Assembly: GCA_026120035.1 (NCBI GenBank)
Contig: JALRME010000025.1
Span: forward strand, 587,717 to 651,716
Direction: 5' to 3'
Source of the DNA: Coleophoma eucalyptorum
Taxonomy: Eukaryota > Ascomycota > Leotiomycetes > Helotiales > Dermateaceae
DNA: 64,000 nucleotides
Positions 1-11,439 of this stretch are shown here, one piece after another. Position 1 is the first letter of the stretch; each line of letters opens with the position of its first letter. Made by a program: the position numbers and the translations under genes. The notes beneath the pieces are model-generated. The model was not told the DNA's origin, did no database searches, and saw nothing but the letters and a program-made list of their open reading frames with translations.

Positions 1-1453
1 CTGGTTATTGGGTACAATCCATGTGATGAACGCGAACGTGCTCAGGCTTGTCCAGATATAATCTGGGAAGAAAAAGAGCACGAAGGCAAAAATGGTAAAG
101 TAAGAGAAGAAACGGTATCGGCTCATCGTCCAGCCATTAGCAGGGGAACGGTCTTGGGGCCCATGGAGAGAGCGGAACAAGACTGTGGATGGAAGGGCTG
201 CAGGCCATATGAGGGCGGCGGGGTAGACAAGGAATCGACGAGAGAGACCGGCGAGACCAAAGCTGTGTCAATATGTTAGAAAGGTAGATCTATATTTCGA
301 TCAACAGAAATATAGCAACGAAATTTTAGGAGAAAAGACGGTTAATTGTTTACGAAGGCTTGACCATGAACAAACTTTTCGCACAAGTGAGAAGTGCGCA
401 CAAGAAGGCTCATAACTTACCCGATCATCTGAGTCGTCAAAAGATAGAGGAAGCAGAATCCGGCTCCATAATCACGGTTCCAGTAAACCGGACTGATGAT
501 GGCTACTAGTGATCCTGAGGCATATGCCGCGCTGGCACTGACATTGACGCACTAAAAAAATAAGTCAAAGGTTAAAGATGACAAACTTGGGGAAGCGGGG
601 TGGGTAACATAAGGAATGGAGAGACCACTGGCTAACAACTTACAATCACAATCAGGGCGTGCTCCTTAATCGTAAACCGGCCGGGGTTTATTTCGAACGT
701 GAACCGGCCAAGAGGAATACGCCAACGAGGAAGCTTTTCCCATGCTCGGCCGACGGGGAAGACGAGTAATTGAGCTACAACATAACTGATTGAGAGAGAT
801 GGCTGGGGAAGATCAGAACTATGTTTTTGTATCACAATGGAAGGAAGTCAAGAATAGGAATAGAAACTCACGTAGCGAAGACCAAAGAACTGGTTGATGC
901 CTGAAAACAGTGTGACGAAGATCGTAGTAAGGACCCAGGCTCGGACCGCTGTGGAAAAAGTGATCAGTACAGATCTATGCGGTCAAAGTGAAGAGGGATT
1001 ATATGATTGCACTGACTGTTGCAGGGAATGCTTGGGTCGTCTGTGTTGTCGACACAAGCAGCTACTTCTGGAACTAAGTATATCAATCAGCCTTATAAGC
1101 CTCATCCACTTCAACCTCTCGGCTTGGCTCAATGCTTGATCTGCAGAACCCCCAACTCAACACGTAGCTTGATCTCTGGGTTAACTTTTGTATGGAAGTG
1201 AGGAGGACTTACAAGGTGACTGGTCGCCATCAACATTCCACTTGAATGCTTCGACCGGGGTCAATTCAGTCTTCTCCGCCCTATATACTAAGAGTTCTTG
1301 TTTCCCATCATTTTCACCATCCACGGCTTCGACATCCGATGTATCTGCTTGAATAACATCCTTCTTTGATGGGCCATTGGTCTCCTTGTGCAGACTCGAG
1401 ATAGGACTCGAGGTCCCGTCTGAGTCGGTCTGGTGAATCTCAGCAGCAGGCAT
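1..1453 (-). CDS. OPT-family oligopeptide transporter, 3' end beyond window
   Basis: Proton-coupled small-oligopeptide transporter of the plasma membrane (OPT family). Six exons read cleanly on the minus strand: 1453-1213, 1073-1017, 948-872, 802-644, 551-421 and 262 to the left edge, all with GT-AG borders and matching phases, giving 309 residues before the window ends. The first ~85 residues are a polar, acidic cytosolic tail. Conserved OPT stretches follow: [80 protein letters not shown] and [19 protein letters not shown]. Several are hydrophobic enough for membrane helices. Family members are usually 750-900 residues, so over half is missing. The ATG at 1453 is the first in frame. No break is seen in the visible part. 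Confidence 0.93.
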
Positions 1454-3325
1454 GGTTGCTGCAAAAGTGGGAATCTCTCACACTTTTTGCCAACGCGCAG
1501 ATAAAAAGATAAGGAAAAATTATGAGCCGCAGATGCTCTCTCGAGAAAAGTAAAAGGAATGAACAGCAGAGAGTACGGATTACTGCAATAGATATGAATC
1601 CAGCAGGCCCGGTAAGCACGCACGTACATAGCCAAGATTTCAATTTGTTTTATCTTTATCACGCACAAAGCCTTACTAGTGGCGTGCTGATGGAGTCCCC
1701 GCATTGTGAGAGAGGTAGTCCCATGAGAAGGCATAGTATGGTTTTGTTGGTTCAACTTAGAAAGGAGAAAAGGTGGGTTATGATTGACAGGCTTAATTCA
1801 GACTTTCAGGTGCCGGTCGATTCAGTCAGTCGAGGCAATCAGTATAAGCTAAGTGGTGGACACAGAGTGGAGTCAACGTTAGGTAGGTCATTGCTTGGGA
1901 GATCAGTACAGCATGAACATGTCAGCTACGGGGTAATTACGGGCAGCATGCTGGAGATAGGTGGGAGGGAACGTTCCGTATGTCAATGTTGCTAAGTATA
2001 GTTAGTTCTACAGGAGTGGTAATGTGACAATAATTGTCTAATTTTAATATCCTTTCATGTTTGAAGTCGCAAGAGCATATCTGTTCTATTTCTCTTTCCC
2101 AGAAATAAAAAAAACAACAAGCGGAATCGAGGAACTAGGATTAGTTATTGGCCGTTGGGAAATGTTGTCATGGTCCTTACGATTGCGTGCTTTTGAACCT
2201 CGTACTTAGATCCGTTATTTCTTATGAAAAGAATAAGGTGGTGGGGTAATTAAAAGAATCACAGTGTAAAATGCAAAAAACCCCAGACTAGCTAAATATT
2301 ACCGAGGTTAGTGTAGTATGCGATCGTATGGTAGTAGGAAGGAATTAGATTACATTGGTTGAAAGTATAAATGGACGGTCTGTATTACTATAGTAGAGCA
2401 CCAGACTTTGGTGTTCGAGAATGAGCTTGTTGCTCAACCTCATTCATTAACTTGTCAAATCCCTATTATTGTCACAAAGCCTAAGTTTGAGTATGGTGCT
2501 GACTAATACCTTTTCTTCCTATTCTCGAAGAAAAGCATAAGTCGCACGGACAACCAGACCACCAGCAGTAAATTCAGAAGATGAGAATTGAGGAATAATC
2601 TTTCCTTGTTTTAATTCTATTTCAAGCAACGATGTAAGGGATCAATAGAGAGGCTGAGAATTGAGGGTATTGACATTGACATTGCAGAAAGAAGGCGAAG
2701 GTCTGCCTGGAGGTCTATTTACATGTAGATGCCTGTCGCGTGATCACATGACCCCTTTCTTTCAACAAATTCTACTATAGAGAGATCTCTTCTAAACTAA
2801 TGGCATATCCTCCATTGGGGGATTGTGTATAATCGTACGAAATAAAAGTATTGGTAGACCAAATCTCGTCGATGATTGACGAATCCGTACCCCACTTATC
2901 ATGCGAGGACCCTTCAACTCTTATCCAAATCAATCCTGTACCCGAACCCCCACCTTTGAGGCGGCGATAGTGTCCCGTGCTGAATGATATACACATATGG
3001 CGAAATCCCAATCCAGTCAGATCTTATTAATATTATTAATGACATCGGAGAGATTCCTATTTGGTGACCTGCGCGCAGCTTTCTCAACCCACTCTTGCGG
3101 CTGAGGTGACGAACGGCTGATACTATGCGCCGCGGTGTTTGGTGGTAAGTTGATTATGTATTCCAGGGCAGGGATGACGACACTTTTCACTTTATCTTTT
3201 GCTATCGCCATTAAACATTTCTTATTCCTTTATCCCCTCCCTCCGCCAACTGCAACTATTATAATTTATATGTAATTGTAGCTATATCAGTGTCAGCCAG
3301 AAGGAGACTGAGAAGATAGATAGAG
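1454..3325. other. intergenic, no supported gene
   Basis: About 1.9 kb between the divergent OPT and esterase genes. A 157-codon frame at 1522-1995 has low-complexity, non-family-like composition and I do not accept it. A purine-rich stretch and homopolymer runs are present; no repeat copy from elsewhere in the window was recognised. Confidence 0.6.
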
Positions 3326-4520
3326 ATGGTTGCCTTCCTTTCCTCTTTCCTGCTTATCGCAGGCCTTGCTCGAGCATCTCAGATTGTTCTGTCCTCTGAG
3401 CCTGCTACTGGAAATATCCCCTATGTACTCCCTACGGAGCGCACATTCCTCCTCAATGTCCCTACGAACTACACACACGGGGAGCCCCATCCAGTCGTTT
3501 TCTCCTTTCATGGTGGTAAGTCTGTACCTTGTGCACGAAGCCGAAAATCGTATGGTTCTCTGTCGATGCCACTAATTGTGTTTTCACAATTCAAGTTCCT
3601 TATCGAAAAGTTACCATGCTGAACATTACGGCTGACTTGCGCAGCTGGCGGGTTCAGCGAGAAGCAGCAGCGTATTACTGAGCTCTCTGACCCAAGCTTG
3701 CGCATCGCGAGCAAGCCTTTCCTTACTGTCTATGCCCAGGGCGTTAATAACACAGAATGGGATATGAAGCATATTTGGAAGGGAGCACCATACGAGAATA
3801 CAACAGTTGATGATGTAAGCTACTCTCTCTCCTCTCTAACCTTTCGGTCTAGTCTGCGAGAGGGGCTGTCAGATTCACCGATTTAAGATAACTATTTTTC
3901 TTACTCAAGTTAACCATTGTTGCAAGATTGCCTATGTCTACGATATAATCTCCGCAGTCTCCGCAACTTATAGTATCGATGAATCTCGCTTATACGCATG
4001 TGGGAAATCAAATGGCGGCGGCTTCACAGCACTTCTAGCCTGCCGTCCAGACACCTCCGCCATCTTCGCTGCTTTTGCCCCAGTCTCTCCAGCATTATAC
4101 CAGGGCACATTTGCGTTTCATAATTGCTCACCATCCAATCCAGCGCCCATCCTGCACGCGCACGGTGTAGAAGACACCATTACTCCCTTTTTTGGACGCA
4201 CTCCTGAAGGCGGCAGCTTTGGCCCTGAGCCAGACGTCCGCCTCTGGAGACGTCAGTGGACTGAGCGAAATGGGTGCAAAGGGAAATATGATGGAGAGTG
4301 GCCTCTTCCGCATGTGGAAGAAGTGCATCCCGGTGCTTGGGAGGAAATCTGGGATTGTCCTGGTGCTGAAGTGAGATCTTTGACTATAGAAGGATTAGGG
4401 CATGCTTGGCCTTCAACACTGGGCCTAGATTTGGCTGGAAGCCCTAACCATACAGCTAACTTCAACTTCACGACTCAGCATCTGATTCCCTTCTTTTCGA
4501 AACATTCTTTGAAGAAGTAA
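3326..4520 (+). CDS. secreted CE1/LpqC-like esterase (feruloyl or polyester esterase-like)
   Basis: Alpha/beta-hydrolase of the LpqC / PHB-depolymerase / feruloyl esterase type, predicted to be secreted and to cleave ester bonds in plant cell-wall or polymer material. Exons 3326-3515, 3645-3814 and 3927-4520 join in phase to 317 residues. Residues 1-18 form a signal peptide (MVAFLSSFLLIAGLARAS). The family HGAGG oxyanion-hole stretch is split by intron 1. The nucleophile elbow reads CGKSNGGG (Ser near 162). The acid is probably Asp in AHGVEDT, and the His is in GLGHAWP. Several N-glycosylation sequons (NYT, NNT, NHT, NFT) support secretion. Length is normal for the family and the frame is intact. 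The exact substrate cannot be told from sequence. Confidence 0.88.
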
Positions 4521-5590
4521 GCTAAGGCTTTTGAAAATCACCTAGGTCTTTATGGTCTACTCTTTGATACCTTCAACCAAGTGCGACTACGCACTATCTT
4601 ATCTGGTATCTAGGATGATCATTAATCAAAGACCCTGCACAATGGACTTTTGGAACGACTCGCCGTCTGAGCTAAGTATCTGGGGGCTGTTGGTAAGCAA
4701 CTCAACTCGGATAAAGATGCTGAGACGGTAAATAGTTATCTCCTGGTTGCGTACCTTTGGGAAGAAATGAGACCAGTATGTTGGGTGACTATAGGTTGCT
4801 TGTTAGACCCAAAATTAAGGAACGAGGTGACTGTGCTATATCACTTACTACATATTCTTCTGACCACTGATCAATTGTGAATAATGATCCACCTTTGAAC
4901 CACAGGACGGGCGGTTTCTGGGAGTATGTCAGAGCAGGAAGAATCAACATTTGGAGTAGAGAGTTCTGAAATTAAATATTGCTCTGGATCTATTAAGGGC
5001 AGAAATACGATTCTCTATCCGCTGGCAGTTCTGCAGATCACTGAGTCGCACCTGAAGGAAAACCATTCTAATAGTGAACCTCAGACTCCGATTATATTTC
5101 TTACATGGTTACAGCGTCTCGTCGTTGGAGGATGGCTAGTACATGCAGACCTAGTATACCATTGTAGCACGGGAGATGCCCTTATCAGCCTACAGCCCAG
5201 AATTGCCTGCTTGTCATCGTTTAACGACTTCTTCTCTACCAGTTAGAAAAAAAGGCCTAGGCCGTACACCCTTACCTCGATTACACTGTAATCGAAGTTG
5301 TACTGTCACTGCTATATATAGTGAGTACAGTAATTTAATTCTATGCCATGCCGTCTCGATTACTACAGCGTTGGAGTAACAATGCACAGACCACCCATTT
5401 TCTCAAATAGGTGGGGAAAAACTTGGTTACTTGTCTAACAGGCAACACGTAGGCTGCCGTACTTGGGCTGGATCCCAGTATGACATAATCAATTAATCAA
5501 TGTCTTAACATCATAACATTGCGCCTTGTCCATTTTATAATACCATTGCAAGTCTTGATATCAACCCGCACTTACCGCTTATCAACAAAA
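4521..5590. other. intergenic with one interspersed repeat copy
   Basis: Roughly 1.1 kb between two + strand genes. It contains the repeat at 5296-5441. The 106-codon frame at 4926-5246 shows no family features and is treated as chance. Confidence 0.55.
5296..5441 (+). repeat. diverged interspersed repeat, copy 1
   Basis: Clearly similar to 14401-14552 in the same orientation. Shared blocks include TTGTACT-x2-CACTGCTA, TACAGTAA, ACGATTAC/TCGATTAC, ATGCACAG and CACCCATTTTCTCAA (or CTACCC...). The copies differ at many positions and by small indels, so this is an old, non-autonomous repeat or a fragment of one. No terminal repeats or target duplications were found. Confidence 0.65.
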
Positions 5591-8146
5591 ATGGGAAAGA
5601 AGCAAATATTCAGCCGAAGATCGAGGCTTACCCTAGGGGACTTCCTTCGCCTCGATCTTCCCATACCGGCCTATAGCCTCGCTCCTCAGTCGGTGCCTCT
5701 CCCAGCAGCCCAGAGCCATGGGCACCCGTCTACCGACCTTGCTATCATGGGTACAGATTATTTAAGGAATAATCCAACTCCAATGGAACTTCGCGCCCGC
5801 CATTTCAAAGGACTGTGCGTTGAATGTCAGATGATATTTGCTACATGGAAACAGCCGAGTGGAATTGGCATTCCCCGACACGAACGCAAGAATGCTCATC
5901 ACAATTTCAAAGACCTCGAAAATTGCTGGTGCCCTCTGTGCAGAATGCTGTTGCGCAATTTACTCACGTATAACGAGAAGGCACTTCAAGCCCTCCGGTT
6001 GCCCGCGCATTACACCACAAGCAGCCATGTTAGAGTATACGAGCATATGCGTCATGCTCCTTGTTACTTCATCGAACTGATTTTCAAATTTGGCGGTTGG
6101 TGGCTTGCGCCGTCCTTTATGATGTTTGTCGCTGGTAAGCTCTACTGGGTTATTACTGGTATGCTCTTTTTAATAAGATACAGGTCGAGACACCCGTTCC
6201 ACGGCAGAGACTTTACAATCATCTACAGACTGTAAGCCGATCTGGGATCTTACCACCAAATGGCTTCAAGTGTGTAGAGATTCGCATAAGGCATGTGGAA
6301 TGATCCATTTGAGCAAGACATTGCCAACTCGGTTGCTGGACGTTGGCACAAATAAAAATGACCTCCGGCTGGTACTATCTAAATTTTTACCAGTTCATAC
6401 ACAATATGCAACATTGTCACATTGCTGGGGCTTAAACCCTTTTGTGAAGCTTACTCGGGAGAATTTTAATTCTTTTTTAGCCAACATTCAACTCAAGGAC
6501 CTCTCCAAAACTTTCAGAGACGCTATAACGGCGGCACGAAATTTAGGATTTCAATATCTTTGGGTATGCCTCAAATAATTTCTTTTATTTAGAATTTAGA
6601 GGTAAATAAAGATCCAGCCCGTCCCAGAATTGGAAGGTGGTTTCTCAAAAAGTAGTGTTGACTCTCAAGGCAATATTAGATCGATAGCATGTGTATCATA
6701 CAAGAGGACGAAGAAGATTGGCAGTATGAAGCAAGCACGATGAGCCAAATCTACTCAAATTCTAGTTTGAACTTCGCGGCTGCAGATTCTCCAGATGGGG
6801 ATACCGGATGCTTCTTTGACGACCGACCAGATTTCCCCAACGCTTGGAAAGTAACTTTCCCATCTACGGGACCAGTTCCTCTAGCTACAATGCATTGGTA
6901 TTCCTCAAAACGGGATATACAATCGAAACGGTATACATGGAATTGCATTGACGTTGGAACGAGAGCAGTAATTGACGAAAGCCAACTTGCCTCTCGGGCT
7001 TGGACTCTCCAAGAACGCTTGCTTTCTCCAAGAACACTGTATTTTGGCCGCGATCAAATCGCTTGGGAATGCCGAGCCTGTAATGCCTATGAAGCACTTC
7101 CCGATCTATTCGATGAGGGTATCATGAAATTGTCGCCAGGAAATTACTTTACACTCCTACAAGAAATCAACCCTTTAGCTAATGAGCACAACGTCAGGCA
7201 GTGGTCTGACATTGTAGAAAATTATAGCAAGAGGATGTTGACAGTTACTAGAGACAAGCTAGTCGCCATCTCTGGTTTAGCTCGGGTACTTTCCTCTGTG
7301 TATAGCACAAACTATGTTGCTGGACTGTGGGTAAAAGACTTGGTCAGATTACTAGCATGGCACATAAGAACCTCGAATCCGTCAGTTGCGAAGGATGTGG
7401 CAACGACTTACCGGGCACCATCTTGGTCTTGGGCCTCCGTAGACAGTGGAGTACTTTTTCCACGCGCCTTTGTATCACCACTTGAGGGTGATTATGCTGA
7501 TTATATCGACAACCTTCCATGGCCACCGTTAGCTAAGGTATTAGGTACGTTTTCAGTGCCAAAAAGATTGGCAATCTCCTACTGCCTTGCTTCTACTGAT
7601 TTGCACGGCCTCCTAACCGCTAGAAATATTCGCTACTAATTCCCTTCTGTAGAAGCCGTCACGACATACCCTAAGGATCAATTTGGTGAAGTCACTAGCG
7701 GCTTTGTTCGCCTCCGCGTTCAAGTTCTATTTAGAGCTACTGTTGATACCAAAAGATGGCTCCGCAATCGACAATTTCCAGTCCACATCCTTGGCTTGGG
7801 GAATATAAAGCAGTTCACTGCATACCCAGATTATGGCCTAGAGGATATTGACGGCGATTCGCTATTGATGCCACTTGTTGATGGAGCAAGAGAGTATCCA
7901 TATGACTACCCAGAAATGCGAGGTCTCTTCGTAGAACGCGTTGAAGATGGTGTTTATCAAAGAAAGGGCGCGTGGCGTATAGGAGGAGAGTACTCGGACT
8001 CAGGATTTGAGGACTACAACAAGGTAACTAGTATGTGGCGGGCAGAAGGGGCAGATAGAATAGCAAACAGAACTATAGCTGGTCTCGCCGAAGGGGAATT
8101 TGTGAGCTTGTGGGACGGTAACGCCTATGTTCTTAAGATTATCTAA
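5591..8146 (+). CDS. HET-domain protein (heterokaryon-incompatibility family), intact
   Basis: Probable nonself-recognition or cell-death regulator of the HET family. Exons 5591-6134, 6184-6563, 6680-7544 and 7653-8146 join in phase to 760 residues. The start is the ATG at 5591 in good context (AAAAATGG); the frame is open further upstream but without another ATG. The N-terminal part carries cysteine/histidine pairs (CVECQ, CWCPLC) typical of the leader region of this HET class. The HET domain follows: YATLSHCWG near residue 255, LGFQYLWIDSMCI, then EDWQYEASTMSQIYSNS and DGDTGCFFD. The C-terminal part has SRAWTLQERLLSPRT, RDKLVAISGLA, AGLWVKDL and YRAPSWSWASVD. No stop or frameshift. The partner recognised is unknown. 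Confidence 0.9.
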
Positions 8147-8410
8147 GATTATTATTATCATACGGCCCAAGATTACCCGCCCGGCTGGACCTCCAACCGC
8201 AGCGATTGATGCGAGCCCGTGCGCGAGGATCACGCTCGCATTGTAATCTAGATGAACTACATTACTTAAGAATAAAATCGAATTAGTCGACGAACCTTTC
8301 TCCTTTGATGGACTACCGGACTATTTCTGCAACTAGGACATTATAACGAAGGTCTAATAACTCCCCCACTTAGCATCTATAGACCATGCCCTAAATAAGA
8401 TTTTTTAATA

Positions 8411-8455
8411 ACGTATTTCCCAAGCGAGTTGAACACCCAAGCGAGTTGAACACTA
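8411..8455 (+). repeat. left terminal inverted repeat of pogo-like element
   Basis: 45 bp identical in reverse complement to 10207-10251. It begins ACGTATTTCC and contains a tandem pair of CCAAGCGAGTTGAACAC. Confidence 0.95.
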
Positions 8456-8501
8456 GAACGCGCTACGCGTCATACTGCCTACATTATACTTACATCCTAC
8501 A

Positions 8502-10126
8502 ATGCTACAACCAAATCAAACCTTACCTTCTGATCAAGAAGGTCGTATTCTATTAGCTATTCAGGCACTTAAATTACATCAATTTAGAAGCATTCGAGCA
8601 GCTGCTAAGGCATACGACGCGTGCCATACCACCCTACGTAATCGAATGAACGGAATGCCTCCTCGACGCGATACCACCTCTAATACTTCAAGGCTTACTT
8701 CCTAAGAAGAGCTAGCTATTATACAATATATTCTCGACTTAGATACTCGTGGATTTCCTCCTCGACCTCAAGCTGTTCAAGAAATGGTAGATCTTCTTCT
8801 TGCCGAACGCGACGCGCCTCCTGTAGGAAAGAATTGGACCTCCAATTTCATCAAACGTCGTACAGAGATTAAGACGAAATTTAGTCGCAAATACGACTAT
8901 AAGAGAGCTCTCTGCGAAGATCCAGTTATTATTGGGGACTGGTTTAAGCTCGTACGAAATATAATTACAAAATATAGAATAGTAGAGGAGGATATATATA
9001 ACTTCGATAAAGCTGGATTTCTTATGGGAGTTATTGCTACTGCCAAAGTGGTTATAAGCTTAGAATCAAGGAGTCGGCCTAAGACTATACAACCAGGGAA
9101 TCGAGAATGGGTCTCTATTATACAAGGTATCAATTCGTACGGCTGGGCACTACCTCCCTTTATTATTTTCAAAGGCCAAAACCACCTCTCAGCTTGGTAC
9201 GAAGACTCTAGTCTCCCACAAGATTGGGTAATAACACTAAGTGAGAATGGGTGGACTACGAACGAAATTGGATTCCAATGGATTTAGCACTTTGATAGGC
9301 ATACAAAGAGTCGTACAACTAGGAAATACCGACTTCTTATTCTAGACGGGCACGAGTCCTACTTATTAGCTCAATTCCAGTAATTCTATATAGAAAACAA
9401 TATTATTATACTTTGTATGCCTCCGCATTCCTCTCATTTACTTCAGCCTTTGGACGTTGGTTGTTTTAGCCTATTAAAGGCGTCCTATAGCAAGCAAGTC
9501 GAGAATCTCGTTCGAGTCCGTATTCACTATATTACTAAGCTTGAGTTCCTCTCTATATTTAAGGAGGTATTTAAAGCTACCTTTATAAAGCAGAATATCA
9601 AAAGTGGATTCCGTGCTACTGGCTTAGTTCCATACGATCCAGAGAATGTCCTCTCTTATCTCGATCTTCAGTTAAATACACCACCGCCACTACCTCCTAC
9701 CCAAGAGCCGGATTGGACCTCAAAGACACCACAGAATATAGCAGAGCTTGAATTCCAGACCTCATATATTAAAGACCGTATTATATAACACCAGAATAGT
9801 TCTCCAACTCCAATCAATAAGGCCTTTGACCAGCTTGTTAAAGGAGCTCAAATTATGATCCATTCGGCTACGCTTCTTAAGGCCGAGGTTAAAGCCTTAC
9901 AAGAGGCAAACCAAGCTAAAAAAGAAGGGAAAGAAAGCGAAAGAGGCGTATATACCAAGGTGGAAGTCTTACAGTCGAAGAAGGTCAAGAGCTTATTCAA
10001 AGCACTCAAAATCAAAAGGATAAAGGAGATAGTACTATTCAGGCTGAAGGCTCAAAAGGACGACAGCGACGATGTAGACTATGTAACGAAACTGGACATA
10101 ATGCTCGTATATGTAAACAAGCTTAG
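8502..10126 (+). pseudogene. pogo/Fot1-like DDE transposase, broken
   Basis: Four open stretches (8502-8705, 8784-9287, 9417-9788 and 9855 onward) lie in the same reading frame, separated by TAA at 8703, TAG at 9285, TAA near 9382 and TAA at 9786. The stops look like single-base changes from CAA/CAG-type codons. Visible parts: N-terminal HTH region (IRAAAKAYDACHTTLRNRM), CENPB-type segment (GKNWTSNFIKRR), and catalytic acids in YNFDKAGFLMG, LLILDGHESYL and LLQPLDVGCF, which is a DDD-type triad. The tail should end in a CCHC zinc knuckle (CRLCNETGHNARIC, stop at 10124), but that lies in another frame, so a frameshift has occurred in the A-rich tract near 9915-9935. Confidence 0.92.
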
Positions 10127-10206
10127 GATTCGATTGATATAGAATAAGTAGTGTTTTATAACTATATTATAGTTATAATCAAGGGTAATACATAGATAGT
10201 ATGTTT

Positions 10207-10251
10207 TAGTGTTCAACTCGCTTGGGTGTTCAACTCGCTTGGGAAATACGT
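10207..10251 (-). repeat. right terminal inverted repeat of pogo-like element
   Basis: Perfect 45-bp inverted match to 8411-8455, followed by the TA target duplication at 10252-10253. Confidence 0.95.
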
Positions 10252-11439
10252 TATACAAAAAACGCCTGACGTGCGTTATGAGCGAGTAGGGTTAGTGAAT
10301 CTGATCTACAAGAGCTAGTTTATGCAAGTCTTCGGTATCTGCAAGTCTTCGGTATAGCTAGGTGATTGGCATGTATAAATTAGTAAATAAATACAGTACG
10401 TGCGTGTGTGAGATTGCTTGTATAAATGTATGGGTGTCGGTACGTAAATTACGATACAAGTCATTAGGTATAGATTATGAACTTAAATTTACTTTAAGGA
10501 TGACGTATAGCCCCTGATAGTTCCCGGCACTTATTAAGGTTATTCTTTAGAACTTTAGTAGAAAGCCTTACGTTCTTAGAACCGAACTATTAGGAGTGTA
10601 AATTTGGACCACTCGAACCAATCGGTGTCCAGGCTCGCGTAACTTTATCAGTAAGCTGAATTCAGGAATGTAATAGTCACGTATATCTGCCAACGGGATA
10701 GCCTCTGATTGTTCTTGGCATTTGTTAAGGTTATTCTTTAGAAATTCAGCAGGCAGCCTTGTTAACATTAACGGCCCCCCTTACGTTCTTAGCACCGAAT
10801 TATAAAGAGCGTGGATTTGGGCCGCTCTAACCAATCGGTGTCCAGGATCGCGTAGCTCTATCAGTAGGCTAAATTCAGAAAGAATGTTGCAGTTACGTAT
10901 ATCTACCAATAAAACTGGATAGCCAGGCTTTTAGTATCGAATTATAAGGAGCGTGGATTTGGACCACTTTAACCAATCGGCATCCAGGCTCGCGTAACTT
11001 TATCAGTAAGCTGGATTTCGAAGGAATGTCGTAGTTGTGTATATCTGCTAATAAAAAGGGATGGCCGAGCTTTGAGCACCGAAATATAAGGAGCATGGAT
11101 TTGGGCTGCTCTAACCAATCGGTGTCCAGGCTCGCGTAACTTTATCAGTAAGCTGAATTCTGAAGGAATGTCATAGTTGCGTATATCTCCCAATAGAAAG
11201 GGATTGCCAAGCTATATACCCAGGTATATATACATCCATTTGCGACGATGAGGATCTCTATATCTTTTGATTCATCACTATCACCATACCAGAACTCCAG
11301 TCTCAAATAGAAATTCGACGCCATTATCCTGTCTCATCTCAACCATACTGTCACTATCTAGCTTTCCCTACCTGCTAGTAATAACGACATTCTAGGCATC
11401 TAAGAATTCGAGCTTCAATCAGTATAATTTCTTTCAACC
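10252..11439. other. intergenic, mostly tandem repeat
   Basis: Between the transposon and the TmpA-like gene. It holds a short duplicated motif (TGCAAGTCTTCGGTAT twice at about 10324-10357) and the ~140-bp tandem array. The final ~220 bp is C/T-rich leader-like sequence before the ATG at 11440. Confidence 0.6.
10571..11210 (+). repeat. tandem array of four ~140-bp units
   Basis: Four diverged direct copies start near 10571, 10791, 10931 and 11071. The last three have a 140-bp period; the first carries about 80 extra bases. A partial tail (10500-10570) resembles that extra segment. Shared cores include AACCAATCGG, TCCAGG-TCGCGTA, TATCAGTA, GCTGAATTC and GTATATCTGC. On the minus strand several units translate to similar peptides (SLLIKLREPGHRLV), but 140 is not a multiple of three, so I do not read this as one protein. 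The whole array is non-coding repeat or repeated transposon debris. Confidence 0.85.

Larger units (their letters stand above)
8411..10251 (+). mobile_element. pogo/Fot1-like Tc1-mariner DNA transposon, complete but degenerate
   Basis: An 1841-bp element bounded by 45-bp perfect inverted repeats (8411-8455 and 10207-10251) and flanked by the TA duplication expected for Tc1/mariner (8409-8410 and 10252-10253). Each inverted repeat holds two direct copies of the 17-bp unit CCAAGCGAGTTGAACAC, so the termini have a duplicated, transposase-site-like structure. The interior encodes a DDE transposase in one main frame, broken by several stops. It therefore lacks coding capacity, but its ends look recent and could be mobilised in trans. 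Confidence 0.93.

Noticed and set aside
1522..1995. 157-codon open frame on the plus strand
   Set aside because: Composition and lack of any motif look random; it overlaps the minus-strand OPT upstream region and has no splice context.
4926..5246. 106-codon open frame
   Set aside because: No family features; ends just before an interspersed repeat.
10568..11193. Short minus-strand frames with similar peptides
   Set aside because: They arise from the 140-bp tandem repeat; the period is not a multiple of three, so they do not form a repeat protein.
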